From Priapulus caudatus (taxonomy: Eukaryota > Priapulida > Priapulimorpha > Priapulimorphida > Priapulidae): DNA of 57,326 nt. Where the stretch lies: NCBI RefSeq assembly GCF_000485595.1, contig NW_014577432.1, positions 196,222 through 253,547 of the forward strand, given 5' to 3'. The position numbers and the translations under genes are program-made. Within the stretch, counting starts at the first letter, position 1. The number at the start of each line of letters is the position of its first letter. Positions 11,843-25,001 of this stretch are shown piece by piece. The notes under the pieces were generated by a model. The model searched no databases, had not been told where the DNA came from, and worked only from the letters and a program-made list of their open reading frames with translations.

Positions 11843-12644
11843 CGTCGTGCTCACGACATTTTTGGTAAACGTATCTGATGAGGTTTTTAATGAACTCAAT
11901 ATATATAAGCTATTCTAGTTACTAAGCATTTTGGGCAATGAGGTATTGCTAATCTTTAAGCATCATTTACAGCTTTTCATTATTCACCATGCGTTTTCAA
12001 CGCAGCCGCATTTATCAACAAAGCAATTAAGACAAATGAATTTAAATCTTGAGGCGTGATTGCAGAGACTTCCAGACACGACTGATCGATACTGATTGCA
12101 AGCCAACTTTATTTATTATACTTAACGAACGATTTACAGGGGTCAGTGCCATAGTAGATGAACACACAATACTCGGGACAAATGTACGTCCGAGTCCGTT
12201 TGCCTGTGCACGAGCTAGATGGGCCTGTACTGAATCACTATAGTGATGTGACGAAACATTGTTTTGTCGAAACATGTGCATAGCATATATGGCTATATGC
12301 ATACCTATATAAGCTCACTATCGTGTGATGCGGTCTGATAGGCTGAGAAAACCTAAATAAAGTTATATATCCTACATTACACCTCTAAAACAGAAGAGTT
12401 AAGCATAACACTGCAGCAAAGGAAACAACGACAATTATTGTACAAAACCTAAATCAATAAAACGACGCAGGTAAATTATTTGGGTTATTATTAACTGTCA
12501 TTAACTGTAATTATTAACTGTTAAGTCGACCAAGTCATAATCTTGGATCCCGTTAGTCCCAGGTGGTATTCAAAATCTGCGGAGATTTCGTGACCAACAC
12601 GTATTAAATATCTTTCCCATACATAATGTTCGAAAATGTTGGGG
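11843..12644. other. intron sequence with a paired GACGAAAC motif
   Basis: Plain AT-rich intron. At 12249-12276, GACGAAACATTGTTTTGTCG forms a small inverted repeat, followed by a GCATATATGGCTATATGC hairpin. No coding exon was seen. Confidence 0.4.
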
Positions 12645-13223
<579 letters not shown>

Positions 13224-13692
13224 GTGTAGTAGTTGTATTCACGGTTATGGCTGTATTCCGCGTCATTGTTGTACTCAGCATCATGTGTTTGGTTTGTATA
13301 CAGTTTAAACGCGTGCCACGCAGTAGAAGTCTTTCCTAGTAGTCATTGATTGATTTCGCGTATACGCAAGATGTAGTGCCTACCCTAGCTCGTAACCCTA
13401 CCCTACGTAGGGCTACGTAGGGCTACGTAGGGGCTACCCTAGCTCGTAGGGGCTACATTAGCTCGTAACGTAAATTACTCAGGCTAGGAAATTGTATTTA
13501 CGTAGTGTGCATAAAAATAGCGATGTCACGTCGAACTAGATTGAATTTGCCACCCGCTTCAATAGTCGCCCATTTGAGAGCACTCTAATGTTTAGTCGAA
13601 AATGGGTTGGCGTACACGAGATTTGAACTACAGCCGACAAAAAACGAGCTGTCGTTTCATTGTATGTTCGTTGACGGCAAAACTGCTTTCAG

Positions 13693-13929
13693 CCCGAATC
13701 TGACATGGCGAGACATGCAGCATTTGGTTGTGTGGACCTCCGAGTACGCTCCTCTGTCTGACAACCCAGGCTGGCAGACGAACAACATCGGACTGAAGGT
13801 GAACACGAGATTCGGATTCGGTCTGATGAACGCCGCCGCGCTGGTAGAGATGGCTAACCCACAGACGTGGAAAACTGTTCCCGAGAAGAAAATCTGCACG
13901 GTGTCGGCGGCCAAAGAGAGTCTCCCCAA
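13693..13929 (+). CDS. PCSK1: proprotein convertase, exon d: end of catalytic domain and start of P domain
   Basis: Acceptor GCTTTCAG and donor GTACGG bound 237 nt. The peptide runs [20 protein letters not shown], then [20 protein letters not shown], then [31 protein letters not shown] and the SRFGFGL-type motif close the subtilisin fold, and PEKKxC is the junction with the P domain. LVVWTSEY is closer to PC1/3 and furin than to PC2. The first base completes the Asn codon from exon c; the last two bases (AA) plus A of exon e give Lys. The donor follows AA rather than AG, but phase and homology support it. Confidence 0.94.
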
Positions 13930-14110
13930 GTACGGTTTTTTGTTTTAATTGAGCCGCGCAGATGCTCACCCGCTGTGTTCTGGGTAAAATAGTACGGTAA
14001 TTGAATAAAATAACATACGAAAAGGTATATTGGCCATAGGAACAATAATTCTGTAGCGTCTGTCGACATTATAGGGTAATCATGAACCGGGTTGTCAAAC
14101 GTAGACTGGT

Positions 14111-14175
14111 AGTACTATAATCAACTAGACAGAAGGCACTCAACGAGAGTGCATACCTCCGCGAGCGTGTAACAT
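14111..14175. repeat. dispersed repeat family D, copy 1
   Basis: AACTAGACAGA(A/G)GGCACT, then GAGAGTGCATA(C/G)CTCCGCGA, then GTAACATGT match 42824-42880 in the same orientation. Both copies sit beside CA-rich microsatellites. Function unknown. Confidence 0.7.
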
Positions 14176-14204
14176 GTATACATGTGTATAACAGCTGGCT
14201 CGCT

Positions 14205-14362
14205 GGTGGCTCGCTGCTGGCTGCTGCTGACTGGACGTTCTAAGGCGAGCTGCTGCTGACTGGACGGCCTAAGGCGAGCTGGTGCTGAATCGATCGCTCC
14301 AACGCGCTGCTGGCTACACACACACACGAACACACACACGAACACACACACGAACACACACA
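14205..14362. repeat. short GCTGCTGACTGGACG duplications and GAACACACAC repeat
   Basis: Two copies of GCTGCTGACTGGACG(T/G) with AAGGCGAGCTG, then a run of CGAACACACACA units. Local tandem duplication within an intron. Confidence 0.7.
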
Positions 14363-14677
14363 CGAGAGCGATTACATTACCTCCCTGCAACTCCGTTGCG
14401 CGGAGGTAATTAAAACCGATAGCACTGTGCGTAATATACGAATTTTGTGATTACCAACACACATAGTTTTAAAGATAGTGTACAAACGAAGTTACGGCAA
14501 TTACTGGACAGAAAATGAGCGAGGTTGGGTACGATATTGTCATATCGTGAACTGTGTAACCCCGCACGCCACGCAATATCAATTTCTGAACATCATTACG
14601 CCCTCCCCCCCCCGTAAGTTCACGGTCACGCAGCCGTTGCATGCATTATTCTACGTTTTGCATGCACACTTTTTCAG

Positions 14678-14835
14678 ATTCATTTATCCAGAAAGCCAAA
14701 TAGAAGTCGTAATCGGCGCAGACGGTTGTCAAGGAACTGATATGGAAATCAATTACATCGAACATATTCAGCTTTACATAACTCTCGATTACACATATCG
14801 TGGCGCCCTCTCTATTTATTTGATATCACCATACG
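14678..14835 (+). CDS. PCSK1: proprotein convertase, exon e: P domain
   Basis: Acceptor CTTTTTCAG and donor GTAAGC bound 158 nt encoding FIYPESQIEVVIGADGCQGT, then INYIEHIQLYITLDYTYRGA and LSIYLISPY. This corresponds to the ACEGxExxxxxLEHVQ...RRGDLxxxLTSPxG region of the P (homo B) domain that stabilises the protease. The position of the conserved RRGD motif here reads YRGA, so both the first Arg and the Asp are replaced. The last base (G) completes Gly with exon f. Confidence 0.93.
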
Positions 14836-15268
14836 GTAAGCAACAAAAATCGTATCTACAATAACTTTCCTGTCAATGATTTCTATGTATAGTTATTGCC
14901 ATTATAGCCAGCACTCAAATAGTTAATATCAAGAGTTAATTAATATAATATATTCTGTTATTATTCAAGTGCAAACGATAGTGACAACTCATATTAAGGA
15001 AAAACCGGTCCTTTAATTTTTTCGACAAGCTTCACAATCGAAGACGTTCATACACTTACAAATAACCTGGCGTACATACGTAAAGACAAGTGCATACACG
15101 TTTTAAATTTAATTGTTACGGTAACAGACTAGCGTAAGTATCGGATAACTTTTGCTAATCCATTTCTATACTATATATGAATGCGGTGGACTGCGTGGAT
15201 CACTGAATTGGATTGCATGCGAATATAATGAGGAACCCGAGACGTATTTTTGCCTCAACTGATTCTAG

Positions 15269-15393
15269 GTATGTCAACATGTCTTTTGGCTTCCCGTGCC
15301 GAGGACCATTCGAAGGATGGCTTCAAGAATTGGGCTTTCATGTCCGTTCACAACTGGGGAGAGAATCCAAAAGGGAACTGGAGGCTATCAATT
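15269..15393 (+). CDS. PCSK1: proprotein convertase, exon f: P domain (continued)
   Basis: Acceptor TGATTCTAG and donor GTAAGC bound 125 nt encoding [20 protein letters not shown], then [20 protein letters not shown] and SI. DGFKNWxFMSVHxWGENPxGxW is a hallmark of the P domain in PC1/3 and furin-type convertases. It ends on a complete codon, so the next exon begins in phase 0. Confidence 0.95.
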
Positions 15394-15622
15394 GTAAGCA
15401 TTCCAATAATAGGCTTACATAGCACGGGGAGTTTGAACGTATCACTAGCAATTGTGCGTCGTCAGATTTAATTATTGTCCGTATAATTCCAATTATTGTA
15501 ATTTTATTATTATTAATTAAGTCAGACATTTGCTAACGTCTAATTAACATCACCGGTGCATGCCGTTACTGGTGGTGATACGCGAGGACAACACTTTAAA
15601 AACACCAGCTCGTGTTGATCTT

Positions 15623-16453
15623 NNNNNNNNNNNNNNNNNNNNNNNNNNNNNNNNNNNNNNNNNNNNNNNNNNNNNNNNNNNNNNNNNNNNNNNNNNNNNN
15701 NNNNNNNNNNNNNNNNNNNNNNNNNNNNNNNNNNNNNNNNNNNNNNNNNNNNNNNNNNNNNNNNNNNNNNNNNNNNNNNNNNNNNNNNNNNNNNNNNNNN
15801 NNNNNNNNNNNNNNNNNNNNNNNNNNNNNNNNNNNNNNNNNNNNNNNNNNNNNNNNNNNNNNNNNNNNNNNNNNNNNNNNNNNNNNNNNNNNNNNNNNNN
15901 NNNNNNNNNNNNNNNNNNNNNNNNNNNNNNNNNNNNNNNNNNNNNNNNNNNNNNNNNNNNNNNNNNNNNNNNNNNNNNNNNNNNNNNNNNNNNNNNNNNN
16001 NNNNNNNNNNNNNNNNNNNNNNNNNNNNNNNNNNNNNNNNNNNNNNNNNNNNNNNNNNNNNNNNNNNNNNNNNNNNNNNNNNNNNNNNNNNNNNNNNNNN
16101 NNNNNNNNNNNNNNNNNNNNNNNNNNNNNNNNNNNNNNNNNNNNNNNNNNNNNNNNNNNNNNNNNNNNNNNNNNNNNNNNNNNNNNNNNNNNNNNNNNNN
16201 NNNNNNNNNNNNNNNNNNNNNNNNNNNNNNNNNNNNNNNNNNNNNNNNNNNNNNNNNNNNNNNNNNNNNNNNNNNNNNNNNNNNNNNNNNNNNNNNNNNN
16301 NNNNNNNNNNNNNNNNNNNNNNNNNNNNNNNNNNNNNNNNNNNNNNNNNNNNNNNNNNNNNNNNNNNNNNNNNNNNNNNNNNNNNNNNNNNNNNNNNNNN
16401 NNNNNNNNNNNNNNNNNNNNNNNNNNNNNNNNNNNNNNNNNNNNNNNNNNNNN
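15623..16453. other. assembly gap (831 N)
   Basis: Run of N inside the convertase intron between exons f and g, ending in an AT microsatellite (16454-16510) followed by GA repeats. Confidence 1.
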
Positions 16454-16501
<48 letters not shown>

Positions 16502-16724
16502 ATATATATATCGAGAGAGAGAGAGAGAGAAGTGTGTGTATTTGTGATCTTGTTATTGCAATACAAGCGTATATTGTATACGTTTGTATTACAATCACAA
16601 ACTCACAAAATCACAAATTTGATTCGATTACGCATATGAAGTAATAATGACCACACATAGTTTGAGCGTGTATGGCTAGTTAATATTATAAATCATATAG
16701 ACGTTTGTTGTTGACTTTCGGCAG

Positions 16725-16862
16725 AACGGCAGCGGCGACAATAAAGGTTTTCTGGGAGACTATACGTTGGTTATTCACGGCACCAAGGAGCAACCTAATC
16801 ATATGAAAAAAGGAAAGCGCGTTTACAACGAAAACTACAACCAAGTGAAGGACGGTCGGTCG
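16725..16862 (+). CDS. PCSK1: proprotein convertase, exon g: end of P domain and linker
   Basis: Acceptor CTTTCGGCAG and donor GTACGT bound 138 nt encoding NGSGDNKGFLGDYTLVIHGT, then KEQPNHMKKGKRVYNENYNQ and VKDGRS. The GxLxxWxLxxHGT pattern closes the P domain; here the usual Trp of that turn is Tyr (GDYTLVIHGT). The KKGKR cluster after it could be a basic processing site, as in the C-terminal regions of PC1/3. Phase 0 on both sides. An alternative donor four bases downstream (GTGAGC) would shift the frame into exon h and is less likely. Confidence 0.9.
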
Positions 16863-17523
16863 GTACGTGAGCACGATGTTCGATAACGGTAATGACGTTA
16901 ACACCATAACGACGTGACGTAACGGACGTGACGTGACGTGACGTAACGATTATCGTAAGGTAACGACGAAAACAAACATCAAAGATGGCGGCCAAGGTAT
17001 CGACTATTTTTGTGACAGCCACGATTGTAATGGTAATGACAAAGATTTGTGACGACATTGATAGAATACAGCAATTTTTGGGGCGGTCATTTTACCCCAT
17101 CGCTCCTCCTCTGCCAGAAAAAGTCAATCGGGCTTAGCTAACTATTTTCATGCAATTTTGCACTGCAATTTATCACATTTCTTCTCCATCGTTATTTCCA
17201 GCACGTCGGAAGTTAGGTATAACGTCACATCATGATCACTTACTGCTAAATATAATGTTATCACAAACTAGCAAAACAGTTGTATTACTATAACCATTGA
17301 GAACACGTCTACGAGACATTGCTCAGGAAACAAAAAAGTTAACTCCCCCTACTCCAGCGGGTTGCTAGCCCTAAGAACAAGGCTAATTAATAAAAAAAAT
17401 ACAATGCGGGTCTTTCGCACACGGTTTTATTATTACGATAAAATGGTGAGAGCGCGCGGTATCATAATAACCATTATTGACACTAATAAATTCTCTAATA
17501 AAAAAATTCATTTGCTTTGTCAG

Positions 17524-17721
17524 TACGCAGTTGACTATGTATTGATTACGGACGGAGATGGCGATACGGACCCGCAGAGGAGCCTGGATAATTTGGACGA
17601 AGAATGGCCGTACGTGCTCCGAGAACTAGCAGAGAAGGAAGGACTAGAGCGGGAGATGAGTGGCGCGGTAAGCGTAAGAGGCCTGACGAAGAATAACGGC
17701 GAAGTTCTTGATATTATCTAA
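17524..17721 (+). CDS. PCSK1: proprotein convertase, probable exon h: acidic C-terminal region
   Basis: After TGCTTTGTCAG the frame continues in phase 0 from exon g: YAVDYVLITDGDGDTDPQRS, LDNLDEEWPYVLRELAEKEG, LEREMSGA. The segment is acidic, then likely helical, as expected for the poorly conserved convertase tail, but it is not recognisable by sequence alone. There are two readings: it is spliced at a strong GTAAGC donor after 17667, or it reads through to TAA at 17719-17721 as the last exon, adding VSVRGLTKNN and a few more residues. I saw no later exon with clear homology. AATAAA at about 18024 could be a polyadenylation signal. Confidence 0.6.
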   Translation, partial: YAVDYVLITDGDGDTDPQRSLDNLDEEWPYVLRELAEKEGLEREMSGAVSVRGLTKNNGEVLDII

Positions 17722-20700
17722 AGTCGTCAATACTACTAGTTACATGAAATATTTTGCTCTACAAATCATAGCGTGACAAATTCTGAGCACGAGAAATGGA
17801 TCACTGTTAGTTAATGCTTTATCGTAGAAGGGAGGTACGTCTCATCAATTTTTTTTCTCAGCAGAAACCACACCTTTACCGATCATCGAAATTATCATCC
17901 CTAGCGCTGTTTTTGCATGACGATATAATAACGTTCCTGATATTGTGAAATGAGTGGGCGCGTGTGTGGGGTTAAACATAAAACCTGTGTTGATTTAAAA
18001 TTTTTGCAACAAGTACATATATACAAATAAATTATACGAGTAATCATAAGCATAATCAGAATATAATATATATATATATATATATAGTACTATATACGTA
18101 AGCATAGCAAAGGCAATAACAAACAAAACATAGACACAATCGCCTGCAGCAGCACTACTAACTGATGAATCTGACTTTTACCTGCAGACTGTCCCCAGGA
18201 CGTTAGACACATCCTGTGGGCGTCTGAGTCGGGAGGGTGCGTCAGGAGCCGCGACTCGATTGGAAATCAGCTCTACAGATACCCTATCTAACTGACAATT
18301 CCCGTTAGGTGAGAACGGCCGGGTCATATCGGCAGCACACCAGCATGCCGATTGTTTACGGATCGCGTCTACAGATGTTTAGGCGAGGTAGTCGAAGGCA
18401 GCGAGCAACAATGCCCTCAACCAGGAGGATAATAACGACGTAAGAATTCTGAACATAGTAAAACGAGCATTCCCAGCAAGACACACGACACAACGCGGCG
18501 GCATGGCACACGCGTACGCGCGCAGCGCCACACAACACACACACAGCACGCGACTACAGGCACGAGCGGTCACCGACGCAGCACGGCGCCACACGCGCAC
18601 GCACAGGAGCTCACACCAGTCAGCATGAACGGCACGCACGCACAGGAACGCACGCACAAGCCGCAGTCACACCACGGCGGCGCGCCGACACAGACCTCCA
18701 CACCAGTCTCGGCACACACACCGGCGCACCGCACGCACACACGCACGGCAGCGACAGCAGCGCCGGCACGCACACAAGCCCGCGCACACGACAGGTCACC
18801 GCCGAATATACATATATATTGTATACATATATATTTATATATATATTCATATATATACGCGTATATATATATATTGCCACAACTTGTATATATTGATATT
18901 AATATGAGCGATAAAGACAAATATGATTATCATTAAGCCTCATTGTACTCTTGTGCTCAGCGTTCTTGCTAACGGTTAAATCAGCGTGGCTTACCAGCGG
19001 TACTAGCAGCCTTTCTAATAAAGAATCGCCCTAACTATTGTTTACAGCGTTTTAAGGATTTTAAAGCTTTATTGTAATTGGGCAGGCAGGAAGAAGTATT
19101 GCATTTGACCAGTTTTTTTTCGGGTAGGTAGCAGCACTAATCTAGTCACTATTAAAATGAACGGAATATGAACGGGACAATTAGTAGATTGTTCTACAGT
19201 CATTTGGCGCACTCTGCCTAAGCATACCCAGTGTACAAAGTTCAATGTTTGGCAAAACAAATCAGAAACGTTCTGTATAATCGACTCAATTATGGAGTTT
19301 TATTTTAGAATTATTATAAAGCTCTCGATAACACCAAGCGCAGTGTTTTATCTAATTACTTCAAATGAAATTCGCATTTTAAATTGACACGGGTTGTCAA
19401 GCTAGTGTCTAAATGTTGCTGATGCTGCAATGTTGTTATGGCTTCTTTCCTTATTTCTGCTGCCATCTCTTTATTACTTCTCTCATGATCGAACCAAACA
19501 GTTGTACAACTTTGTAATGTAATTTTACCAAAGGCATTTTTAATATTGCTCGGTCACTTACGTAAGAGGTTCAACGTCTTTAACGCGCTCCAAAATTTAT
19601 CAATTTACATTTTTTATAGACTTAAAATAGTAATAGCTCAATGTTTAGGTATCTACAGCAACTTGCAAATATCAATATAGCAATACGGAAAAGATGTATA
19701 AAAATGAGCCGAACTGACGTGCAATGTTTGTCCATTTGAGTAAAATCCGTCGCCTATTACATCGGAAAAACGGAAGCGTACTTAGCTCATGAAAAACAAT
19801 GAAATTCATTAAAATAAATCAGACTGTTTCCAACCAATCACGATATGGTTTTATACGCTGCATGAAGCTGCTGCTGGGCAAGACAATCAGACATATCACA
19901 ATTGACAGGCTTGCGAGTGATGATAATATACGAAACCTGTTCCGAATTTAGGTAGTTCATATTCTGAATGTTACCCGGACTCACAAAGCTAAACATTTCT
20001 GCAATAATCAACTACTTTAACTATATTCCTGATCATATTTGCGTTTCACTTACCATAACACACAAATACAAGTCGTATTTTAAAAGGTTAGTGAGGTAAA
20101 GGTTAGGGAAATGATAGTTGCATTACTTTATTGTTTTCAAGGTTGTGAAACAAGGCTGAGAAGCATACTCAAGAAATAAACGTTATCGATAATAAATTAC
20201 GAGTGTGCAATTATACTAGCGTATGTAAATGGAGTAAAAAAAACATTTGTGGCACAGGAATGAATTGTCTCACGTCTCACACTTATAGCCAACCAGTCAC
20301 CTTAATGTCGGCATAACGTGGCCTGGATTATAGTACTTAATCACTGTACGCGTACGCCTAATGTCTGTAAATACGCAAATGCTTCATGAAACCGTACATT
20401 CAAGATAGAGGGCAGAGATTTTCGAGTGGGTGAATGCGACAAAATTTGATCCCCCTTTCGAATAAATTATTTTGTTGACATTATACGTGTAAGGTTTTGA
20501 ACTTATAATCACAAGTAGTTTGATATGAAAAGAAAACTAAATGAGAGTGCCGATGCATCGCGTTTTGAATTAGAACTGGTCAGTCTCTCTAATTTCCCTG
20601 TCACGTAGCTGAGACTATAGCCTTCGATATCTGGGCGCGTAGGTCTAATGTCTGCTAGCAGCACTACTGTTCTGTTGAAAACAAGTATTCAAAGGTCGCA

Positions 20701-22130
20701 GAGATTATTGAAGTGCTGGGTATGGCATCAATAATTGCAACGTTTTCCCGTTTGTGGGTGGGTGATCACGCCATGATCGTCCTACATATGTGACACGTTC
20801 GGTCCTGTACCTTGACCGCGAGGCACGTTCTGGTATGACCAACCACGACAGTGACAGACAGCAAAACGGAATGCCAATTTCAATACCACTCCCAATTAAT
20901 TTACGACGGTATAGGCGCAATCCACGATGTGACAGCATGAGGCAACAGTTAGTGAGACTACATCTCTGGAGTATGCGCAGTTACTCGTAACCCCACAATA
21001 TACAAGACGCTAACTAGCTGAGCTTAAGGCTCACATGAGGTAAACACAATACAATTCAATGCATTGCCCGGCAGGTAGTGGTGCCGGTTACCTTGATCAT
21101 ATCTCGTTGCGTTGTGCAGTTGACTCCAGTAAAGACTGCAGAACTGAAATATCTGACAACGGCCATGTGTCTCCTTTGCACACCCGTCAGCCCAGCGTGG
21201 CTTTTACAGAGGGCGCACGTATTGTGCACGTGTTCACATCGTCGGGAAGCTGCAGGGCGGCGCACCTCTCAATATCACTGCAGAACATTCGTTTACTTGT
21301 AACAACCATTTTATTGATTTTATTTTCATTAAACACTGGAAACGAATGCTACTGAAATATATTTGACAGAATTAAGCTAATGTATAATGACATAACCGGG
21401 TTAAGGAAACCGAGATAGGCACCGACCGCCCTATGCGCCACATCTGCGCGGGAACGATTTAACAACACATAATGACATAGTTTCGCAACTTAATTAAATG
21501 ATACCATCTAATTTAAGTTTAGTACATTTGTGGTACTGAATAGGGTCTAACAACTTTCATTCGATGATTTGGTGCAATTAAATTATTCCCTTTAGACTCC
21601 TTCATCCCTTGTGGCTATTTGCCATATGTATTTGAACAAAAGTTTAAATGCACAGAATCCACTATAGTTAACGTTTTCTCTCGTTAGATGTCGCTAAGAT
21701 CAGTTCCCAGTTTGGGTGGGGCTTAGCCGCTGTCCCCAACCCCCTTCGGCGGCTGTCCCCAACCCGCCCTGTCCCCAACCCCCTACGGTAATAGGCAGCG
21801 ACAGTAGGACCACTGACGGCTTGCTATGAAAGACGATGGCTCGCCACTCTGTCCATTCAATACATACTTTTTTATTCATTACCATTCAAACTGGAGTAAA
21901 TATCATCTCTATGTATGATTCAACAACGCACGCGCGATGTTTACTACATAATAGGGTATATGTTAATTAGCAACAGGCAGTGACTACTTAGTCGCCAAGT
22001 AAAAAAAAACTAGCTAGACCGTGATAAAAACAGCTAGTTGTCACAGCGCAGACGCTCGCCAAATAATTCAAACCACAGTATGCGTCCACATAAGCGTTTA
22101 TTACATACGAACGGAAAGCTTCGGTGCCTA
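17722..22130. other. intergenic stretch between convertase and LRP2BP
   Basis: The two genes converge (convertase on +, LRP2BP on -). It contains an AT tract at 18067-18087, CA/CG-rich sequence at 18530-18790, AT-rich hairpins at 18810-18880, a copy of repeat family C at 20748-20960, and short CTGTCCCCAACC repeats at 21730-21785. No gene is recognised. Confidence 0.6.
20748..20960. repeat. dispersed repeat family C, locus 2
   Basis: Matches 10782-11200 with about 70-75 percent identity by eye: TTTGTGGGTGGGTGATC, ATGATCGTCCTAC, GACACGTTCGGTCCTGTA, GAGGCACGTTC, CACGACAGTGAC, CAATCCACGATGTGAC and AGGCAACAGTTA all have counterparts. GTTCGGTCC loosely resembles a pol III B box, so a SINE is possible but unproven. 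Confidence 0.55.
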
Positions 22131-22139
22131 AGTACGCAA

Positions 22140-22576
22140 TGCAGAGAAAGAGAGGAGGAGGAACAGAAAGAGGAGCACGCGCACGTGTGTGTCTATTACG
22201 CACGCGCACGTTACGCACGTTACGCACGTTACGCACGCGCACGTTAGTGTTCGTGCCTGCATGTGTGTATGTGAGAGAGAAAGACAGAAATACAAAGTGA
22301 GAAGGAGGCTGTGGGGAGAGAGGGAGTGGAGGGGAAAATAGCGAGAGAGAGAGAGAAGCTTAGACAGTAACACAAAAACTCAAGAAAATTACAGAATAAA
22401 CAGTCAGAGCGAGAGAAAGAGAGAGACGTGGGGAAGCAGAGAGAGGAGAGGAGAGAAAGATAATAACGGAGGCGGCATAGAGATATAGATAGATAGAGAG
22501 GGAGAGAGGCACAGAGTGAGAGATACACACACACAGAGGGAGGAAAAGACACAGAGACAGATAGAGAGAGATAGAG

Positions 22577-22629
<53 letters not shown>

Positions 22630-22640
22630 CTTTCTGCTTT
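22140..22640. repeat. GA-rich microsatellite region with ACGCACGTT units
   Basis: GA/GGA tracts preceded by tandem TACGCACGT units at 22198-22245. Confidence 0.9.
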
Positions 22641-23030
22641 CTCAACTTTAGGTCAGCGCGTTTATCAACTCTCTGCCATGCAGCCACTGAGATAATAGCA
22701 ATCAGGAGGTGTGTCTCTTCCCTCAGGGGGAGATTATTTCCGCGCGCGTTTTTGCAATCGGTGGCACACGTGCTGCACCTGGCGCGAATAATAGAAATTA
22801 AATTAATAGTAATTAATTAATAATAGAAATAAAATTAATACATGAAAAAATGCGTATCCACATCGTCTCGCGCGCACGCTACGAGTTAAATGTTGAAGCG
22901 TTTTGTCCTCGCAGTCGATAATATAAATACGCTGAACATCTTATGGAAAAGTTCACAGAACGAGTTGCTGATCAACTCGTCGACTTTTCATTTAAAAGTT
23001 GATAGTGTAAATCAAGCTAGAGCGGAAGAG

Positions 23031-23031
23031 A

Positions 23032-23067
<36 letters not shown>

Positions 23068-23390
23068 TACAGAGAGAGAGAGAGAGAGACACACGCAAAG
23101 AGAGCGAGGCAGATAGAGAGCGAGAGACGCGCGCAAAGAGAGACATACACACATATAGACACACAGAGCGAGCGAGACACAGCGATAGAGAAAGAGACAG
23201 AGAAGGAGAGAGATAGAGAGAGAGAGAAAGAGAGAGATATATATAGAGCGAAAGGCAGGAGGAGAGAGCGCGCGGGAGAGAGGAAGGGAGTCAGAGAGAG
23301 AGAGAAAGAAAAGAGAAAGAGAGAGAGAGAGAAAGAGGGGAATGGGAAGCGAGGGGAGAGGTGAATAAAGGAGAGAGAGGAAGAATGGGG
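23031..23390. repeat. CA then GA microsatellites
   Basis: About 17 CA units, then purine-rich GA sequence. Confidence 0.95.
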
Positions 23391-24739
23391 AAAGGGTGGG
23401 ACCTAGACACGCGCATGCAAAAATATACACATGCGAACGAACATCCATTTCGCACTGATATAAAAGCTCGTTTAGCCATCGTGGAGGAAAAAAAGAAAAT
23501 TATCCAGGTTTACGTGCCTTTAATTTGTGAATTCCATTTCTCATTTGAAATCTCCAAATCTAGTACATATTACTTTCAAGCGACCATAGATCATATAATA
23601 TATACAAATAAGTTATGTAATCAACAAAGATTATTTCCATATAATTAGCAAGCATACTTCTTATTGCATTTTTTGCTACGGGGATTATAGAATTACAAAT
23701 AATCATTTAAAACATTCAATGATCGAGTGACTAGAGAATATCTTTGGTTTGAATTTCGCAAGTCGTTGCACAATAATGCACAAACTAAATACTGGTGCAT
23801 ATATCAGGTGATGTCACCTCAGATGTACAACGATCTAGTGACCAGTACAGAATACACATTAACAAACACACAGAGACACACGCACGTACGCGCACACATA
23901 CGCATATAGACATAGATAATAATTAGGTAATTTAATTAATAGAAATCAGCTATATCTGAATTAATTCATACTAAAATAGTATTTTATGGCATTGCTACAT
24001 GTTCATCTACACGTTTATCTACATATAGTAATCATAGCAAAACATGATAAATGGAGCAGTGATGTCTCTATGCGGCTTTTGCAAACAAATGCATTATTGC
24101 TCCTAATCATTAACAAACACATTGAGCATTCACATATAAAGGGCCATGTGTTGTTGAAGCTCTTAGATTGTAACTGTGACCAGGTGTTCGTGAGACACGG
24201 CAGGTATGGCCAGGTATTTTGGAATGCTTAGATGTAACACTTAGACATTGGTGAAGACTAAATGTGGCCTAGTGTCACTTCCTGCTGAAGTAGAGCTGAG
24301 AGATCCTTATCATGCTTGCATGCCTGGAGATGTTGACAAAACATGGATATCATCATCACACATCATTACAGCACCATACTGACCAATCAATTCTGATATC
24401 ATATACAGTACATATACATTCTTGAAAGACTTAATGTTTTACGTACGATGTAAATTAGGTTCCGAACAGAGTAGGAAAACTGTACACTTTTTCCTAGTAT
24501 AAAATGGGACCGCATTAATTTGTTGGCCGTGGCTACGCGTCCGGTCATATATTTCTTATGTGAACCCAACTATATTTTTTCAGTAAAAAACAATAAACAA
24601 TAAGTTTTTTAAGTTACCATAATATTACTTGCCTTTTAGGTATTTTATTTAAAAAAATGTGTTTTTGTAACGTTTGAAGCAATTGTAAATACAGTAAAAT
24701 CAACTATTTGAAAGCGGGCGTGGCCTAATCGTGACTATA
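23391..24739. other. 3' flank of LRP2BP, no gene seen
   Basis: AT-rich, with no recognisable exon. A minus-strand AATAAA (TTTATT at about 24645) lies roughly 95 bases past the LRP2BP stop and could be its polyadenylation signal. Confidence 0.4.
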
Positions 24740-25001
24740 TTAGCTTATCAAGCCTATCAGCTTTGTAATGGATGACCGGACGCGTAGCCACTGCGTAATT
24801 TGTTTGGCAGCCAGTAGATGGCAGGGCGAGTTTACCAGTGAGTAGTACGTCGCGGCTTTCTCTCGGTTCTGGTCTATGCCGCTGCCCAGCTGAAGGCAAC
24901 GCGCGAAGTAGAAGCAGCCGAGCGAGACGCCCTTACTGACGAAGTCTCGTAGACAGTCGGTAGAGCGGGCCACCTCGTCCACGTTGTCCACATGCGCTGC
25001 T
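24740..25001 (-). CDS. LRP2BP: LRP2BP exon 6 (C-terminus and stop)
   Basis: Acceptor TTATTTTAG at 25003-25002. Encodes (R)[54 protein letters not shown] and a short tail ending LIGLIS. The TDCL..F...G...FY.ARCLQLG pattern matches the end of vertebrate LRP2BP. Stop TAA at 24742-24740. Confidence 0.94.

Noticed and set aside
12249-12276. Hammerhead ribozyme or Penelope-like element tail suggested by GACGAAAC motifs
   Set aside because: The CUGAUGA core and matching stems are not present in the right order, and no reverse transcriptase is nearby.
15540-16639. Long open frames on both strands across 15540-16639
   Set aside because: They are mostly N from the assembly gap.
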